Below the pieces are notes generated by a model. It saw only the letters and a program-made list of their open reading frames with translations, searched no databases and was not told the origin of the DNA. Shown piece by piece: positions 51,475-60,151 of a stretch of DNA of 64,000 bases. Position numbers and translations under genes: made by a program. Within the stretch, counting starts at the first letter, position 1. Every line of letters starts with the position of its first letter. This stretch comes from CAXXOK01 sp963674895 (GTDB lineage Bacteria; Bacillota; Clostridia; Christensenellales; Aristaeellaceae): the NCBI GenBank assembly GCA_963674895.2, contig CAXXCY010000003.1, positions 2,232,001 through 2,296,000 on the forward strand. The letters run 5' to 3'.

Positions 51475-52161
51475 ATGAAACGCATGAAAAAAACGTACGT
51501 ATCCGTTACCCTGGCTTTGCTCCTGACCGTATCGCCTTTCCTTATCACATCGGCGGACAGCAACACAGACAGCACGGCTATAGCCTCCGCAGCCGTATCC
51601 TTTAACCAGGCGCTCTCGATTGTACGCGATGCTTACCCTGACCTGACGTTACTCTCACTGGCGCTTGATGACGAGAACGGCATTCTCGTGTACCAGGCAG
51701 AATTGCTCAATCCCGTTGACAGTTCCGTCATGGAAGTTGCTGTTGACAGCAAATCCGGACAGATTTCTGTACAGGCGGCTGATGACAACAATCAGAATGA
51801 GAAAGAAGTACAGAATGGGGAAAACGTCCAGTACGAGGACGAATCAGATGATAACGGAAATGCAGAGCAAAGCGAAGCTTTTGATATGAGTACTGTGAAA
51901 GTTTCCTTTACGCAGGCGCTTTCGATCGTAAACACCGCATATCCGGATTATACACTCTTCGCCCTGGAACTGGATTCTGAAAACGGCAGTCTGGTGTATC
52001 AGGCAGAATTGCTTGAACCATTGAACAGTTCTGTTCTTGAAGTTAAGATCGATCCAATCTCCGGGCAGGTGCTGTCACAGACTGCAGGAGAAGATGAGCA
52101 AAACGGCAATGCTGGTGAAACCGAAAACGAGTTGGAGAATGAAACTGAGAACGACAACTAA
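51475..52161 (+). CDS. secreted protein with two PepSY-like repeats
   Basis: The 228-residue protein has a signal peptide (TYVSVTLALLLTVSPFLITS) and two PepSY-like repeats. The first has FNQALSIVRDAYPDLTLLSL then LVYQAELLNPVDSSVMEV. The second has FTQALSIVNTAYPDYTLFAL then LVYQAELLEPLNSSVLEV. Acidic linkers separate and end them (NGNAGETENELENETENDN). PepSY domains often inhibit or modulate proteases or sit in wall-associated proteins. ATG 51475 is preferred; the longer frame from 51310 lies across the previous gene. Confidence 0.85.
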   Translation: MKRMKKTYVSVTLALLLTVSPFLITSADSNTDSTAIASAAVSFNQALSIVRDAYPDLTLLSLALDDENGILVYQAELLNPVDSSVMEVAVDSKSGQISVQAADDNNQNEKEVQNGENVQYEDESDDNGNAEQSEAFDMSTVKVSFTQALSIVNTAYPDYTLFALELDSENGSLVYQAELLEPLNSSVLEVKIDPISGQVLSQTAGEDEQNGNAGETENELENETENDN

Positions 52162-52170
52162 GACACAAAA

Positions 52171-52211
52171 CCTGCAGCCGAAGACGTTCTATATGCGTCA
52201 TCGGCTGCAGG
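52171..52211 (+). terminator. hairpin after the PepSY gene
   Basis: CCTGCAGCCGA at 52171-52181 and TCGGCTGCAGG at 52201-52211 form a perfect 11-bp stem extended by GACG/CGTC. No T-run follows, so it may terminate weakly or protect the mRNA end. Confidence 0.55.
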
Positions 52212-52283
52212 TAATATGCTTGGCAAGAGGCTAAGTTTTCCGATAGGAGAATACGGCCATTGGATATGGAGAGGTTTGTTTTT

Positions 52284-53777
52284 ATGAAAAAGGTCATTGC
52301 GATTCTGGTCGTTTTGGTTTTCATTTTCCTGGGAGTGACAGCGTATGCCGACAATGCTAAAACGACACCTAAATATGTATTCGTTTTTATCGGTGATGGC
52401 ATGGGCAGTGTACAGATAGAAGCTGCACAATATTATCTTAGCTTTGAAGAAAATCCGAGCGCGAAAACTATAACCCCTGAAGAGCTTTCATTCACTTCAT
52501 GGAGCAATATCGGTATGGTGTCTACCAACAATGTTAATGGTTCAACGACAGATTCCGCAGCGGCAGTAACGGCTATGGCTTCAGGTAACAAAACCCTATC
52601 AGGTGCGATCAATTATAAAGTTGCTAAAAATATAATTGGTATTAAACAATTGACTACTCCTGCCAAACTGATTACTGAGTATGTGAAAGAAGCAGGTATA
52701 AAGGTAGGTGTGATCACAAGCGTTTCTCTTAACCACGCTACTCCCGCAGGCTTTTATGCAAAAGCAAAAAGCCGTGACGATTATTATAACATTGGTGCCC
52801 AGGCTTTTACCGGAACGATACTGGATTTTTTAGGCGGCGGCAGTTTGCTTGCGATGAATCCTACGAACCAAACGGGACTTCAAGAACTTGCTGCAGATAA
52901 TGGTTGGAAAATTGTTAATTCTAAAGAAGATATTCTTGCGATAAATGCAAGTGATAGGAAAGTGTATACAATGAATCCGGATATTGCCGAAAATAGTGCA
53001 ATGGCATATGAGATAGACCGTGAACGCCGTGTAAGCAATGGTGAAGATATTCTCTCTCTGGCTGATATGGTGAGTACCGGTATCCGTGTATTGGATAATA
53101 AAGAGGGCTTTTTCTTGATGATCGAAGGCGGTAAAATTGATTGGGCATGCCATGCCAATGATGCAGCAGCCAGCATCCATGATACGTTGGCCTTATCTGA
53201 TGCTGTGCAGGTTGCTTTGGATTTTGCATCACACCACCTGAATGAGACACTGATCGTAGTTACAGCTGACCATGAAACAGGAGGCATGACATTTGGAACG
53301 GATAATAGTGTTGTTCCAGCACACATCGGCAATCTGGTAAACCAGGCTGTTTCATTTGAAGTATTTTCCGATATTGTAGCTGATATGCGAGCAAACGGCA
53401 CTACGTTTGAAGATGCACTGACAATCATCGAATCCGATTATGGGCTCACAACAAAACCAAGGTATGATTTATCATTATCAGCAGCCGAATTAGAATTCAT
53501 CAAGACAGCATTTACGATCAGCATGACACCCAGGGATGAGCGCATCTTAAGTGATATACAAGAGGTCCTTTACGGGGGATATGAGCCGTTGGTTATTGCC
53601 GTGACTCAGATACTGGATCACAAAGCGGGAGTGTACTTTTCCACATACGGACACACAGGACAACTGATACCTGTGTATGCCTGGGGAGCTAATTCCGATT
53701 TTTTCAACGGAACATTCGACAACACAGATATCTTCTATAAGCTCATGGATGCAATGGATTTAGTTGCTTCTGATTAA
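52284..53777 (+). CDS. secreted alkaline phosphatase
   Basis: The 497-residue protein from ATG 52284 (GGAGAGG 9 bases upstream) has a signal peptide (KKVIAILVVLVFIFLGVTAY) and the alkaline phosphatase fold: metal site FIGDGMG at 36-41, nucleophile Ser91 in TTDSAAAVTAMASG, DHGFFLM-like KEGFFLMIEGGKIDWACHAN, the late ADHETGGM and a C-terminal His in YGHTGQLIPVYAWG. It would release phosphate outside the cell. No Pho box is evident upstream. Confidence 0.95.
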   Translation: MKKVIAILVVLVFIFLGVTAYADNAKTTPKYVFVFIGDGMGSVQIEAAQYYLSFEENPSAKTITPEELSFTSWSNIGMVSTNNVNGSTTDSAAAVTAMASGNKTLSGAINYKVAKNIIGIKQLTTPAKLITEYVKEAGIKVGVITSVSLNHATPAGFYAKAKSRDDYYNIGAQAFTGTILDFLGGGSLLAMNPTNQTGLQELAADNGWKIVNSKEDILAINASDRKVYTMNPDIAENSAMAYEIDRERRVSNGEDILSLADMVSTGIRVLDNKEGFFLMIEGGKIDWACHANDAAASIHDTLALSDAVQVALDFASHHLNETLIVVTADHETGGMTFGTDNSVVPAHIGNLVNQAVSFEVFSDIVADMRANGTTFEDALTIIESDYGLTTKPRYDLSLSAAELEFIKTAFTISMTPRDERILSDIQEVLYGGYEPLVIAVTQILDHKAGVYFSTYGHTGQLIPVYAWGANSDFFNGTFDNTDIFYKLMDAMDLVASD

Positions 53778-54091
53778 TGTTAATCGGGTGGTTATTGCCT
53801 TACAATAAGGGTAACATATCTTCTAAAAGGGATATTCCTTTTGGGAAAATATCCCCCATAATCATCTTGTATACAATTTATACTGCGCCTTTTGATTTCA
53901 AATCGTTGAATTTATGCCCTAGGGGGTTTCAAATTCAACGATGTCTGTTCAACGATTGGGTGCAAAATCTCAACTCTCAAGCATTTTTGCTTTATAAAGC
54001 AGCCTTCAACCTCCAAAATACCAACAATACAATAACCCTTATATCTCTTGAAACCCTTATATATCAAGGCTTTCGTCACTATACAGAAAAC
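53778..54091. other. AT-rich intergenic region with inverted repeats
   Basis: No gene is credible here. ATCGTTGAATTT at 53902-53913 and AAATTCAACGAT at 53931-53942 are perfect 12-bp inverted arms, and TTCAACGAT recurs at 53948-53956. This may be the alkaline phosphatase terminator. Confidence 0.5.
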
Positions 54092-54127
54092 CATCTACCG
54101 ATAAATCTCACTTTATCAATAGATGGT
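54092..54127 (-). terminator. terminator of the former tRNA-Arg gene
   Basis: ACCATCTA and TAGATGGT, with GATAAA/TTTATC inside, form a long stem just 3' of the tRNA fragment on the - strand, followed by TTTCT. Confidence 0.65.
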
Positions 54128-54138
54128 AACGGTTATGG

Positions 54139-54184
54139 TACGCCCGACTGGGTTCGAACCAGCGACCTACAGAGTCGGAGTCTG
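54139..54184 (-). tRNA. 3' part of tRNA-Arg(CCG): prophage attachment site
   Basis: Read on the - strand, 46 bases give an anticodon arm with loop CTCCGAC (anticodon CCG), a 5-base variable loop, a T-arm with TTCGAAC and the acceptor 3' strand CGGGCGT plus A. The D-arm and 5' acceptor strand are missing: sequence beyond 54184 is integrase-flanking phage DNA. This is the bacterial 3' half left when a phage inserted into the tRNA gene; a complete tRNA should exist at the other end of the prophage, beyond the window. Confidence 0.85.
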
Positions 54185-54207
54185 GGTATCGTTAGAAGCT
54201 GTATGCT

Positions 54208-55398
54208 TTATATTTCAAGGCCTGCAGAAACGTCGTTTTTGGTTTGACCCTCTTTTTGACCCTCTGCTGTCCAATTTTTCATCCCTTTGTGCAGTAATTC
54301 GGTGGATTTTACGAGCTGCACATCGGACAGGTGGGTGTAGATTTGCCGGGTCATGGCTTCGTCGGCGTGGCCCATCCATGCCTGGGCAGTTTTGATATCA
54401 ATGCCGATCTCGTACAGCATCGTGCAGTAGCTGTGGCGGAAGTCGTGGGTCCTGACATTGAACTCTTTCCAGGGCGGCAGCTCTCCCCCACCGGCAATAA
54501 TCGCTTTGTGGCCCCTTGTCTTCCCGTACCACCGCTTTTGGCTGGCACCGTTCAGCATGGACTCTGCTTTGGTAATATAGCTGTTCCAGGCGTTATGGAA
54601 TGCGCTCTGGCTCATATGGCCGCCGGTATCGTTATGCGCGACCAGCCCATGCTTGCCGCGGAGGACATCAGCGATTACATTCAGCAGCGGTATGGTCCGC
54701 TCCCCCGCTTCGGTCTTTGGTGATCCAAGTATAGCACGGTTGCCCTCAAAACGCACTGCCTCTCGCACGTGGATCATCTGGGCATCGAAATCGACATCTC
54801 GGTCGATATTGAGCGCCAGCACTTCACCCTTGCGTAGCCCGGCATACAACATGACCATAACGGCTGGAGCAAACCGGTGATCCGTTTTCGCCATCTGGTG
54901 CACGATCGCACGCTCCCAAGGCTCGATCGCGCGATGCGTGCCGGCCTTGCCTTTGGGAGGCTTGGCAGCCAGGCACGGATTATGCAGGATCAAGCGGTCG
55001 ATCTGCGCGGTACTGAACATGGACTTAATGGTCAGAACGGCGCGTCCGATCGTGCTTTTGCTGAGCCCGTTCAGGCCATTATAAACTTCCTGAATATCCG
55101 ACATGACTACATCACGCAGGCGTTTGTTTCCGATGGTCTCGCACATGCGGTTCAGGTGGTGAACGTAATCGTTGTACTGCCGGGTCCCAACGTGTGCTTT
55201 GTGAATGGATACCCATTGCCGGGCGTATTCCGAGACTGTGATCCCGGCCTGCTCAGCCCGAAGACCGGCCTCGATATCACGCTTGTATGCATTGGCTTTG
55301 TCAGTGGCTTCCTTCTCGGTCAGGCCGTAGAACGGAACACCGGCGTAGAGTTTACGGTAGCGGCCGTCTTTGCGTTTTTTAAGTTTTGTGCGGGGCAT
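54208..55398 (-). CDS. int: prophage integrase (tyrosine recombinase)
   Basis: The 396-residue protein has an N-terminal arm-binding domain (KRKDGRYRKLYAGVPFYGLT, EKEATDKANAYKRDIEAGLR), a SAM-like core-binding domain (VSEYARQWVSIHKAHVGTRQ), and a catalytic domain with Arg in MLYAGLRKGEVLAL, HDFRHSYCTML and GHADEAMTRQIYTHL with the nucleophile Tyr. It is a typical temperate-phage integrase and sits 23 bases from the tRNA attachment site, as expected. GGAACAGGTG precedes its ATG. Confidence 0.95.
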   Translation of the reverse strand: MPRTKLKKRKDGRYRKLYAGVPFYGLTEKEATDKANAYKRDIEAGLRAEQAGITVSEYARQWVSIHKAHVGTRQYNDYVHHLNRMCETIGNKRLRDVVMSDIQEVYNGLNGLSKSTIGRAVLTIKSMFSTAQIDRLILHNPCLAAKPPKGKAGTHRAIEPWERAIVHQMAKTDHRFAPAVMVMLYAGLRKGEVLALNIDRDVDFDAQMIHVREAVRFEGNRAILGSPKTEAGERTIPLLNVIADVLRGKHGLVAHNDTGGHMSQSAFHNAWNSYITKAESMLNGASQKRWYGKTRGHKAIIAGGGELPPWKEFNVRTHDFRHSYCTMLYEIGIDIKTAQAWMGHADEAMTRQIYTHLSDVQLVKSTELLHKGMKNWTAEGQKEGQTKNDVSAGLEI

Positions 55399-55467
55399 AT
55401 TTTCACCTGTTCCTTAATTATCATGTTATCCTTGTCATAAAACTTAGAATGCAGCTGATCAGTATAA

Positions 55468-56361
55468 TCATTCGTCAATTTCTATATCATAATCGTCAAG
55501 CCAATCACTAAATATACTAAAATCCTTTATTCGGGAGCCAACTCTTTCAAGTCGTTCAACAATTTTCTGTTTCTGATTTGTGCTTACTTTCTTCGAAGCT
55601 ACTTCTGTCTGTTTTATAATAAATTCAAATTCATTGCCTACAACACTTTCAATAATTTGATTTTTCGCTTCAACCTTTCCATTGCCATTCAAAATTTCTG
55701 TTTTTAGCCATTTTTCATCAGGTGTTGAACGGAATAAAGATATCAAAAAGATTCCCAACATATTCGTAATATTTCCACATACTGCTGCGTGATTATACCA
55801 AAAAGTGTAGCTCGTAATACTTCTACGTATACTTGCATGTGGATGACATCCTAGAATTTCCTCAGCGGCTGCTCTGCTCATTGTTTTGATTTTGTCAAAG
55901 AAAAAGATATGATTTGTAATGCGTGCTAAGTCATTCCTCTTTCCCAATAGAAATTCTTTCATTATTCCTTCACTTTGAATCAGACAATCCAAAGCCTCAT
56001 TATCGCTAATGCCATTTTCAATATAATCCAGAATATCAAGATATACACTTCGCCAACTGATTGAGACTATAAATCTGGTTAAATATTCATTATATCTAAA
56101 AGTGTCAGCTTTATCTCTCAAATATGGATGAAAAATCGTTTTTGCGAAGTATGTTTCATACTCACAAAACAGATCTTCACAATTCGAGCAAAGCATATTG
56201 TGCTTTTCGCTATCTTGAACAGTTAAATTCGGATTTCTCGCGCTCCGAACTGCTCCCACAGAAGTTTTTTTCAATTCTCTGATCGCCATTTTAGGTACTA
56301 CATGGCTCATTTCTAATTCTGTTTTCTTGTTACATAACGCACACTCTGTAAAGTACCTCAT
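55468..56361 (-). CDS. HNH-like zinc protein, possible defence gene
   Basis: The 297-residue protein starts with two Cys pairs and an HxxP motif (CALCNKKTELEMSHVVPKMA ... MLCSNCEDLFCEYETYFAKT), the layout of a divergent HNH-like zinc domain seen in uncharacterised bacterial proteins. The rest is helical (VSISWRSVYLDILDYIENGI, NMLGIFLISLF) and ends acidic. It is much richer in A+T than neighbouring phage genes, which suggests recent transfer. It forms a two-gene set with the next gene, in the cargo position between integrase and repressor. Function is unknown. Confidence 0.65.
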   Translation of the reverse strand: MRYFTECALCNKKTELEMSHVVPKMAIRELKKTSVGAVRSARNPNLTVQDSEKHNMLCSNCEDLFCEYETYFAKTIFHPYLRDKADTFRYNEYLTRFIVSISWRSVYLDILDYIENGISDNEALDCLIQSEGIMKEFLLGKRNDLARITNHIFFFDKIKTMSRAAAEEILGCHPHASIRRSITSYTFWYNHAAVCGNITNMLGIFLISLFRSTPDEKWLKTEILNGNGKVEAKNQIIESVVGNEFEFIIKQTEVASKKVSTNQKQKIVERLERVGSRIKDFSIFSDWLDDYDIEIDE

Positions 56362-56398
56362 ATAAATACCTCAAAAAATCAATGTTCAGGGCTAATTG

Positions 56399-57418
56399 CT
56401 AAAATCCTTCATGCCAATTAAAGAATTTTCTATCATCATGAAAGAAATAATGGAGTAATATTTTTCTTAGTAAGGCATATGCATTTTCTGCATCATATAT
56501 CGTTAATTCATAAACTCTATCACGAACACCATGAGATGCTATACAGTCCCTGATATAGCTCAATTCCAGTATCGCATCACAAATAGATATCAGGAAGTCT
56601 CTAAAGTTCTCTCCATCTGCCCATTCACAGAGACTAGATGATTTTACAACATCTTTGAATGGTCTCTTGTAAGCATACCTAACTAGCCAAGGAATTGTAA
56701 TCTCTGAAATAATACCGCTATTCACCAATCGTCCTTTTAAATCATTAAGCACAGCATCATTCCAGATTGATCCATCTCTCGAACTTGGGTTATCTCTTGT
56801 TGCCTTAATCTCAAGGTTCAATTCCTCTAGAATTGAATAGCATGCAATAATCGAATAACCAAACCGAAGCTGTTCAGAATGATAATATACTCGATCTGGC
56901 CAATCATTTGCTGGGCTTAAGTCAAGTGGGTTGATTTCAGTTAAATCCCGTGCTAAATCATACTTAAATATTGCGTTTTCTTTTTGTGAATTACCGAAAG
57001 CATTACATGCCATTTCCGTTGCATAATAAAGATATGAAGAGCAGGAAAAATAAGCGCCTGCATCGCGTTGCTTATATACGATATTTGGCGGATCACTTGG
57101 TTTATTCCATGATATTAAGAGGGCATTCTTAATACTTTCTAAATCGAATGTCTTTTCACTTTGGATTATTGTACTTGAGCACTGTATTAAGTCGAGAATA
57201 TGGAAGGAATGATCAAAATCGTCTGAATATATAAGCAACTCAAATATGTTGGTTTCTTCATCCTGAACACAAAAAGCCGAATTCCGAAAACCTACTTTTT
57301 TGCCTTTGTTTTGTAAAACAACTTTTGAGCTACCGAAATTGAACGAATATTTCATCCTATTGTTTCTTATGCAACAAAAAAGATTCGTTTGGAACTCATG
57401 AAGATTTTTCATTACCAT
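56399..57418 (-). CDS. hypothetical protein, partner of the HNH-like gene (339 aa)
   Basis: I do not recognise this family. It is 339 residues, A+T-rich in codon use, with a helical C-terminal two thirds (YYHSEQLRFGYSIIACYSIL, SICDAILELSYIRDCIASHG, YALLRKILLHYFFHDDRKFF) and a beta-rich start. It lies 37 bases upstream of the HNH-like gene on the same strand, so they are probably co-transcribed. Their joint position in a prophage cargo slot suggests a phage-exclusion or toxin-type system, but nothing in the sequence proves it. Confidence 0.6.
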   Translation of the reverse strand: MVMKNLHEFQTNLFCCIRNNRMKYSFNFGSSKVVLQNKGKKVGFRNSAFCVQDEETNIFELLIYSDDFDHSFHILDLIQCSSTIIQSEKTFDLESIKNALLISWNKPSDPPNIVYKQRDAGAYFSCSSYLYYATEMACNAFGNSQKENAIFKYDLARDLTEINPLDLSPANDWPDRVYYHSEQLRFGYSIIACYSILEELNLEIKATRDNPSSRDGSIWNDAVLNDLKGRLVNSGIISEITIPWLVRYAYKRPFKDVVKSSSLCEWADGENFRDFLISICDAILELSYIRDCIASHGVRDRVYELTIYDAENAYALLRKILLHYFFHDDRKFFNWHEGF

Positions 57419-57447
57419 AAAATCACCACTATATAAATTGCATCTGT

Positions 57448-57849
57448 CTATATAACCCCAACCATTTGATAATATTCCAGCACCCTGCTTATGAACTCAT
57501 CCGACACCTCGAAATGCTCCGCCAACTCCCAAGGAGTAACGATCCCCTTACGGACGCACTCGGTGATCTCATCCGGGGAAACGAGCTGGTAGTACGCCCA
57601 TTTGTTGGCGCGGTACTCTGCTTTGGCCTTAACGTTATACTTCGAGGAGCGGCAGTAGGTGCCACCATATTCGCAGTGGCCGAGCTCGTGAGCGACGAGT
57701 TCCTTTTCCTCGGTGCGGGTTAAACCATTCGCTAAAACAATACTAAAACGGCCCTCCTCGATGGTGACCGCTTTGTTTTCGTTTAGGTTCATGTACAATA
57801 CTTCGTGACCCTTGGTTTCCGCATAATCAAACAGTGCTTCGTTGGACAT
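57448..57849 (-). CDS. ImmA/IrrE-family metallopeptidase
   Basis: The 133-residue protein has the zinc motif HELGH in KELVAHELGHCEYGGTYCRS, then EYRANKWAYYQLVSPDEITE and a helical C-terminus. ImmA proteases inactivate phage repressors and so trigger excision after DNA damage. Its likely target, the XRE repressor at 59485-59799, is separated by two inserted genes. GC content is higher than that of the HNH-like pair to its left. Confidence 0.9.
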   Translation of the reverse strand: MSNEALFDYAETKGHEVLYMNLNENKAVTIEEGRFSIVLANGLTRTEEKELVAHELGHCEYGGTYCRSSKYNVKAKAEYRANKWAYYQLVSPDEITECVRKGIVTPWELAEHFEVSDEFISRVLEYYQMVGVI

Positions 57850-58018
57850 CGTTCGTCGCTTTCTGGGTCGATAGAGAACAATCGTTTGCCAAATTATACC
57901 AGTTGAAAACGCCTTTTACAACCGCAAGATATGGGAATGATTTACAGCAGATGTTGTGGATACAAAATTGTTCTCTATCTTTATGGCTCCCGTTATTGCT
58001 CATTAGCGGAAGTCAAGG

Positions 58019-58285
58019 CTACTCAATAAGGCGTTTGAAATATAGCGAATGGAAAACGCTGTTTTCGCCAATAGGTGAAGCGTCAACAAGCTCCCATCCT
58101 TGCGAGCCAAGATAATTCATATAATCCGTTAATTTAGCGCCTTCTCCATCAGGGCGATAACAATACCCATTACTACCAATAGTGTATGGGTTTTCAAGCC
58201 CAGTAAACTCGAAAAGCCTTCCGTTCAGAGGTTTTTCAAGCTCGTCGGCATAGAATTTTATGATTCGGTATTCCCACTTCTGCAT
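58019..58285 (-). CDS. DUF4177-like small protein (88 aa)
   Basis: The 88-residue protein starts MQKWEYRIIKF and has MNYLGSQGWELVDASP near the end and FKR at the C-terminus, the DUF4177 pattern (YK...LNxLGxxGWELV...FKR). Function unknown. It lies between ImmA and the nuclease-like gene. Confidence 0.7.
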   Translation of the reverse strand: MQKWEYRIIKFYADELEKPLNGRLFEFTGLENPYTIGSNGYCYRPDGEGAKLTDYMNYLGSQGWELVDASPIGENSVFHSLYFKRLIE

Positions 58286-58349
58286 ACTTTATTCTTCTTT
58301 GTAGTTATTTCTTATCCCGTTCCCGGATGATACGGCAAACTGCTTGACT

Positions 58350-59411
58350 TCAGCTATTTAGGCGTAGTTCTACACATTCTACAAGCTGAGCTTTATGCTG
58401 ATAGATGGAATTGCTGTTATTTAACATAATACGAACTTGCTTTCCATTCTCTTGGATTGGCAGATAAATGCACTTTTTAGGACCTTCTAGCAGAAACCGA
58501 CATATCCATTTTGTGACTTTCCCATCGAGAAGAATACTAAAATACGATTCTGTGTCCTTATACGAAAGACGGGCAGGTTCAATTACATCATGCAGCAGTG
58601 CTTTGACAATCAAGAAGGCTTCAATCTCTTCTGCCGTTGTGATGATCTTGCTGGTTTCTTCTGCTTCTTTTTGCTCTCCGTCATCTTCGGCCTCTTTGTT
58701 TGAGGATGTCAGCATAGTTTTGAAACGATCATTGAGGATTTCGTTTATATACTGTGTAAATGAACGCTTGATGATAGGTCTAAATTTTTCAACCACATGC
58801 GCTCTTTTTTGCCCTTGGTAGACCTCACCAAGCACATAGGTAATAAATGCATCATCAGGATCGCTCATTTGCTTAGCAAAAAGCTGCTTGATCGCGTAGG
58901 TATACTTCAAATCGGATGCGGCATTGAATATTGTTTCAATATCAAGATTTTCACGGTGAAAGCGCTTTAATTCAGGCATAAGCCCTTCTCTCATGTCTAA
59001 AACGTTGAACTCCATGAATGGGGCTACATCCATTTTATTCTCTTCATCCAGATCTGCATAGAAACGATAGATGACACCGTTTGTTAGAATGGCAATTTTC
59101 GCGGTGGACGTCCCAAAGTAACGAAAAAGCTGACTGTCGTGGTTTTGAAGATTTTCACCGCACCACTTTGCTTCAATTAGAATAACTGGTTTACCGTCCC
59201 GTAGGATAGCATAATCCACCTTTTCTCCCTTTTTTATGCCGACATCTGCTATATATTCTGGCACGAATTCCATTGGATTAAACACATCGTATCCAAGGAT
59301 TTGAAAGAAAGGGAGAACAAGAGCGTTTTTTGTGGCCTCCTCAGTTGTAATCACGGGTACGAGTTTTGCGACTTTCTCAGAGAATTGCTTTAGCTCATCA
59401 ATAAAATCCAT
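58350..59411 (-). CDS. stand-alone type I restriction HsdR_N-like nuclease
   Basis: The 353-residue protein begins with a type I restriction R-subunit N-terminal domain: EEATKNALVLPFFQILGYDV, FVPEYIADVGIKKGEKVDYA, and the PD-(D/E)xK site, Asp in KVDYAIL and KPVILIEAKW. There is no helicase domain, HsdM or HsdS. Similar stand-alone proteins are common in prophages near the repressor, where a superinfection-exclusion role is suspected. Residues 240-270 are a charged linker and the C-terminus is a separate small domain. Confidence 0.85.
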   Translation of the reverse strand: MDFIDELKQFSEKVAKLVPVITTEEATKNALVLPFFQILGYDVFNPMEFVPEYIADVGIKKGEKVDYAILRDGKPVILIEAKWCGENLQNHDSQLFRYFGTSTAKIAILTNGVIYRFYADLDEENKMDVAPFMEFNVLDMREGLMPELKRFHRENLDIETIFNAASDLKYTYAIKQLFAKQMSDPDDAFITYVLGEVYQGQKRAHVVEKFRPIIKRSFTQYINEILNDRFKTMLTSSNKEAEDDGEQKEAEETSKIITTAEEIEAFLIVKALLHDVIEPARLSYKDTESYFSILLDGKVTKWICRFLLEGPKKCIYLPIQENGKQVRIMLNNSNSIYQHKAQLVECVELRLNS

Positions 59412-59484
59412 ACAAGTACTCCCTTTCTATTATCTGTCTCTAAAGTTTGTTTGTTTACATATACAATAATGCCATGCTCGAGCA

Positions 59485-59799
59485 TTATTTCTTATCCCGC
59501 TCTCTGATAATGCGGGCTATTTTTTTGATTTCCTCAAACTGAGCATCGGTCACGTCCGGATCGCCGAAAACGGCGAATTTAATATCCGAGTCTGGTATGA
59601 TTCTGCGTTTTTCTTCATTTCCCATAAGATATTCAACAGATACGTCAAAAAAAGAAGATAACTTCATTGTGCTTTTCGCAGAAGGCGTCTTTCTGCCGGA
59701 TTCCCAATCGCTCACTGTTGGTTGCGATACACCAATAGATATTGCAAGTTCTTTTTGTTGTATATCTCTTGCTTCTCTTAGTTCCTTAATTCTGTTCAT
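59485..59799 (-). CDS. CI-like XRE repressor
   Basis: The 104-residue protein has an N-terminal XRE helix-turn-helix (IKELREARDIQQKELAISIG, VSQPTVSDWESGRKTP) and a short helical C-terminus (DAQFEEIKKIARIIRERDKK). It is divergent from the Cro-like gene and three ATATAGC(T)A-type repeats lie between, so it is the likely lysogeny repressor of the right prophage, sensitive to the ImmA protease encoded 1.6 kb away. Confidence 0.9.
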   Translation of the reverse strand: MNRIKELREARDIQQKELAISIGVSQPTVSDWESGRKTPSAKSTMKLSSFFDVSVEYLMGNEEKRRIIPDSDIKFAVFGDPDVTDAQFEEIKKIARIIRERDKK

Positions 59800-59820
59800 T
59801 TAGTACACCTCACGATAATA

Positions 59821-59907
59821 ATATAGCATAAAGCGATATACAACAATTTGAAAATGTTACTATATAGCTATTGACTATACGATCGTTATATGTATAATAT
59901 AGCTATA
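59821..59907. promoter_or_regulatory. CI/Cro operator-promoter region
   Basis: A rightward promoter, TTGACT (59871-59876) and TATAAT (59893-59898) with 16 bases between, leads to the Cro-like gene. ATATAGC(A/T)-type repeats occur at 59821-59830, 59862-59870 and 59897-59907; the last is the palindrome TATAGCTATA overlapping the -10. They are likely repressor operators. Confidence 0.65.
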
Positions 59908-59928
59908 AGGCATATTGGGGGTGACGCA

Positions 59929-60147
59929 ATGCTATTGAGAGCTATTAGACAAGACTGTGGGCTAACACAAAAGCAACTGTCTGTCATGACTGGCATCTCG
60001 CAACCGAATATATCAGATATAGAAAATGCCAGAGTAAATCCTACCATCCATACCGCTTCCAAACTCGCTGCCGCCCTCGGCTGCACCATTGACGAGCTGA
60101 TGAGCGGACCTCGCCTCACTCTCAGTATACAGCAAGAAAGGACGTAG
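59929..60147 (+). CDS. Cro-like XRE regulator (72 aa)
   Basis: The 72-residue protein is little more than a helix-turn-helix (RAIRQDCGLTQKQLSVMTGI, SQPNISDIENARVNPTIHTA) with a short tail. ATG 59929 follows GGGGGTGA. It is the first rightward early gene, divergent from the repressor, as Cro is in lambdoid-type switches. Confidence 0.85.
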   Translation: MLLRAIRQDCGLTQKQLSVMTGISQPNISDIENARVNPTIHTASKLAAALGCTIDELMSGPRLTLSIQQERT

Positions 60148-60151
60148 CGGC

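Noticed and set aside
53777..54247. 156-residue + strand ORF across the tRNA fragment
   Set aside because: Overlaps the tRNA remnant, terminator and integrase end, with no ribosome site; low-complexity translation.
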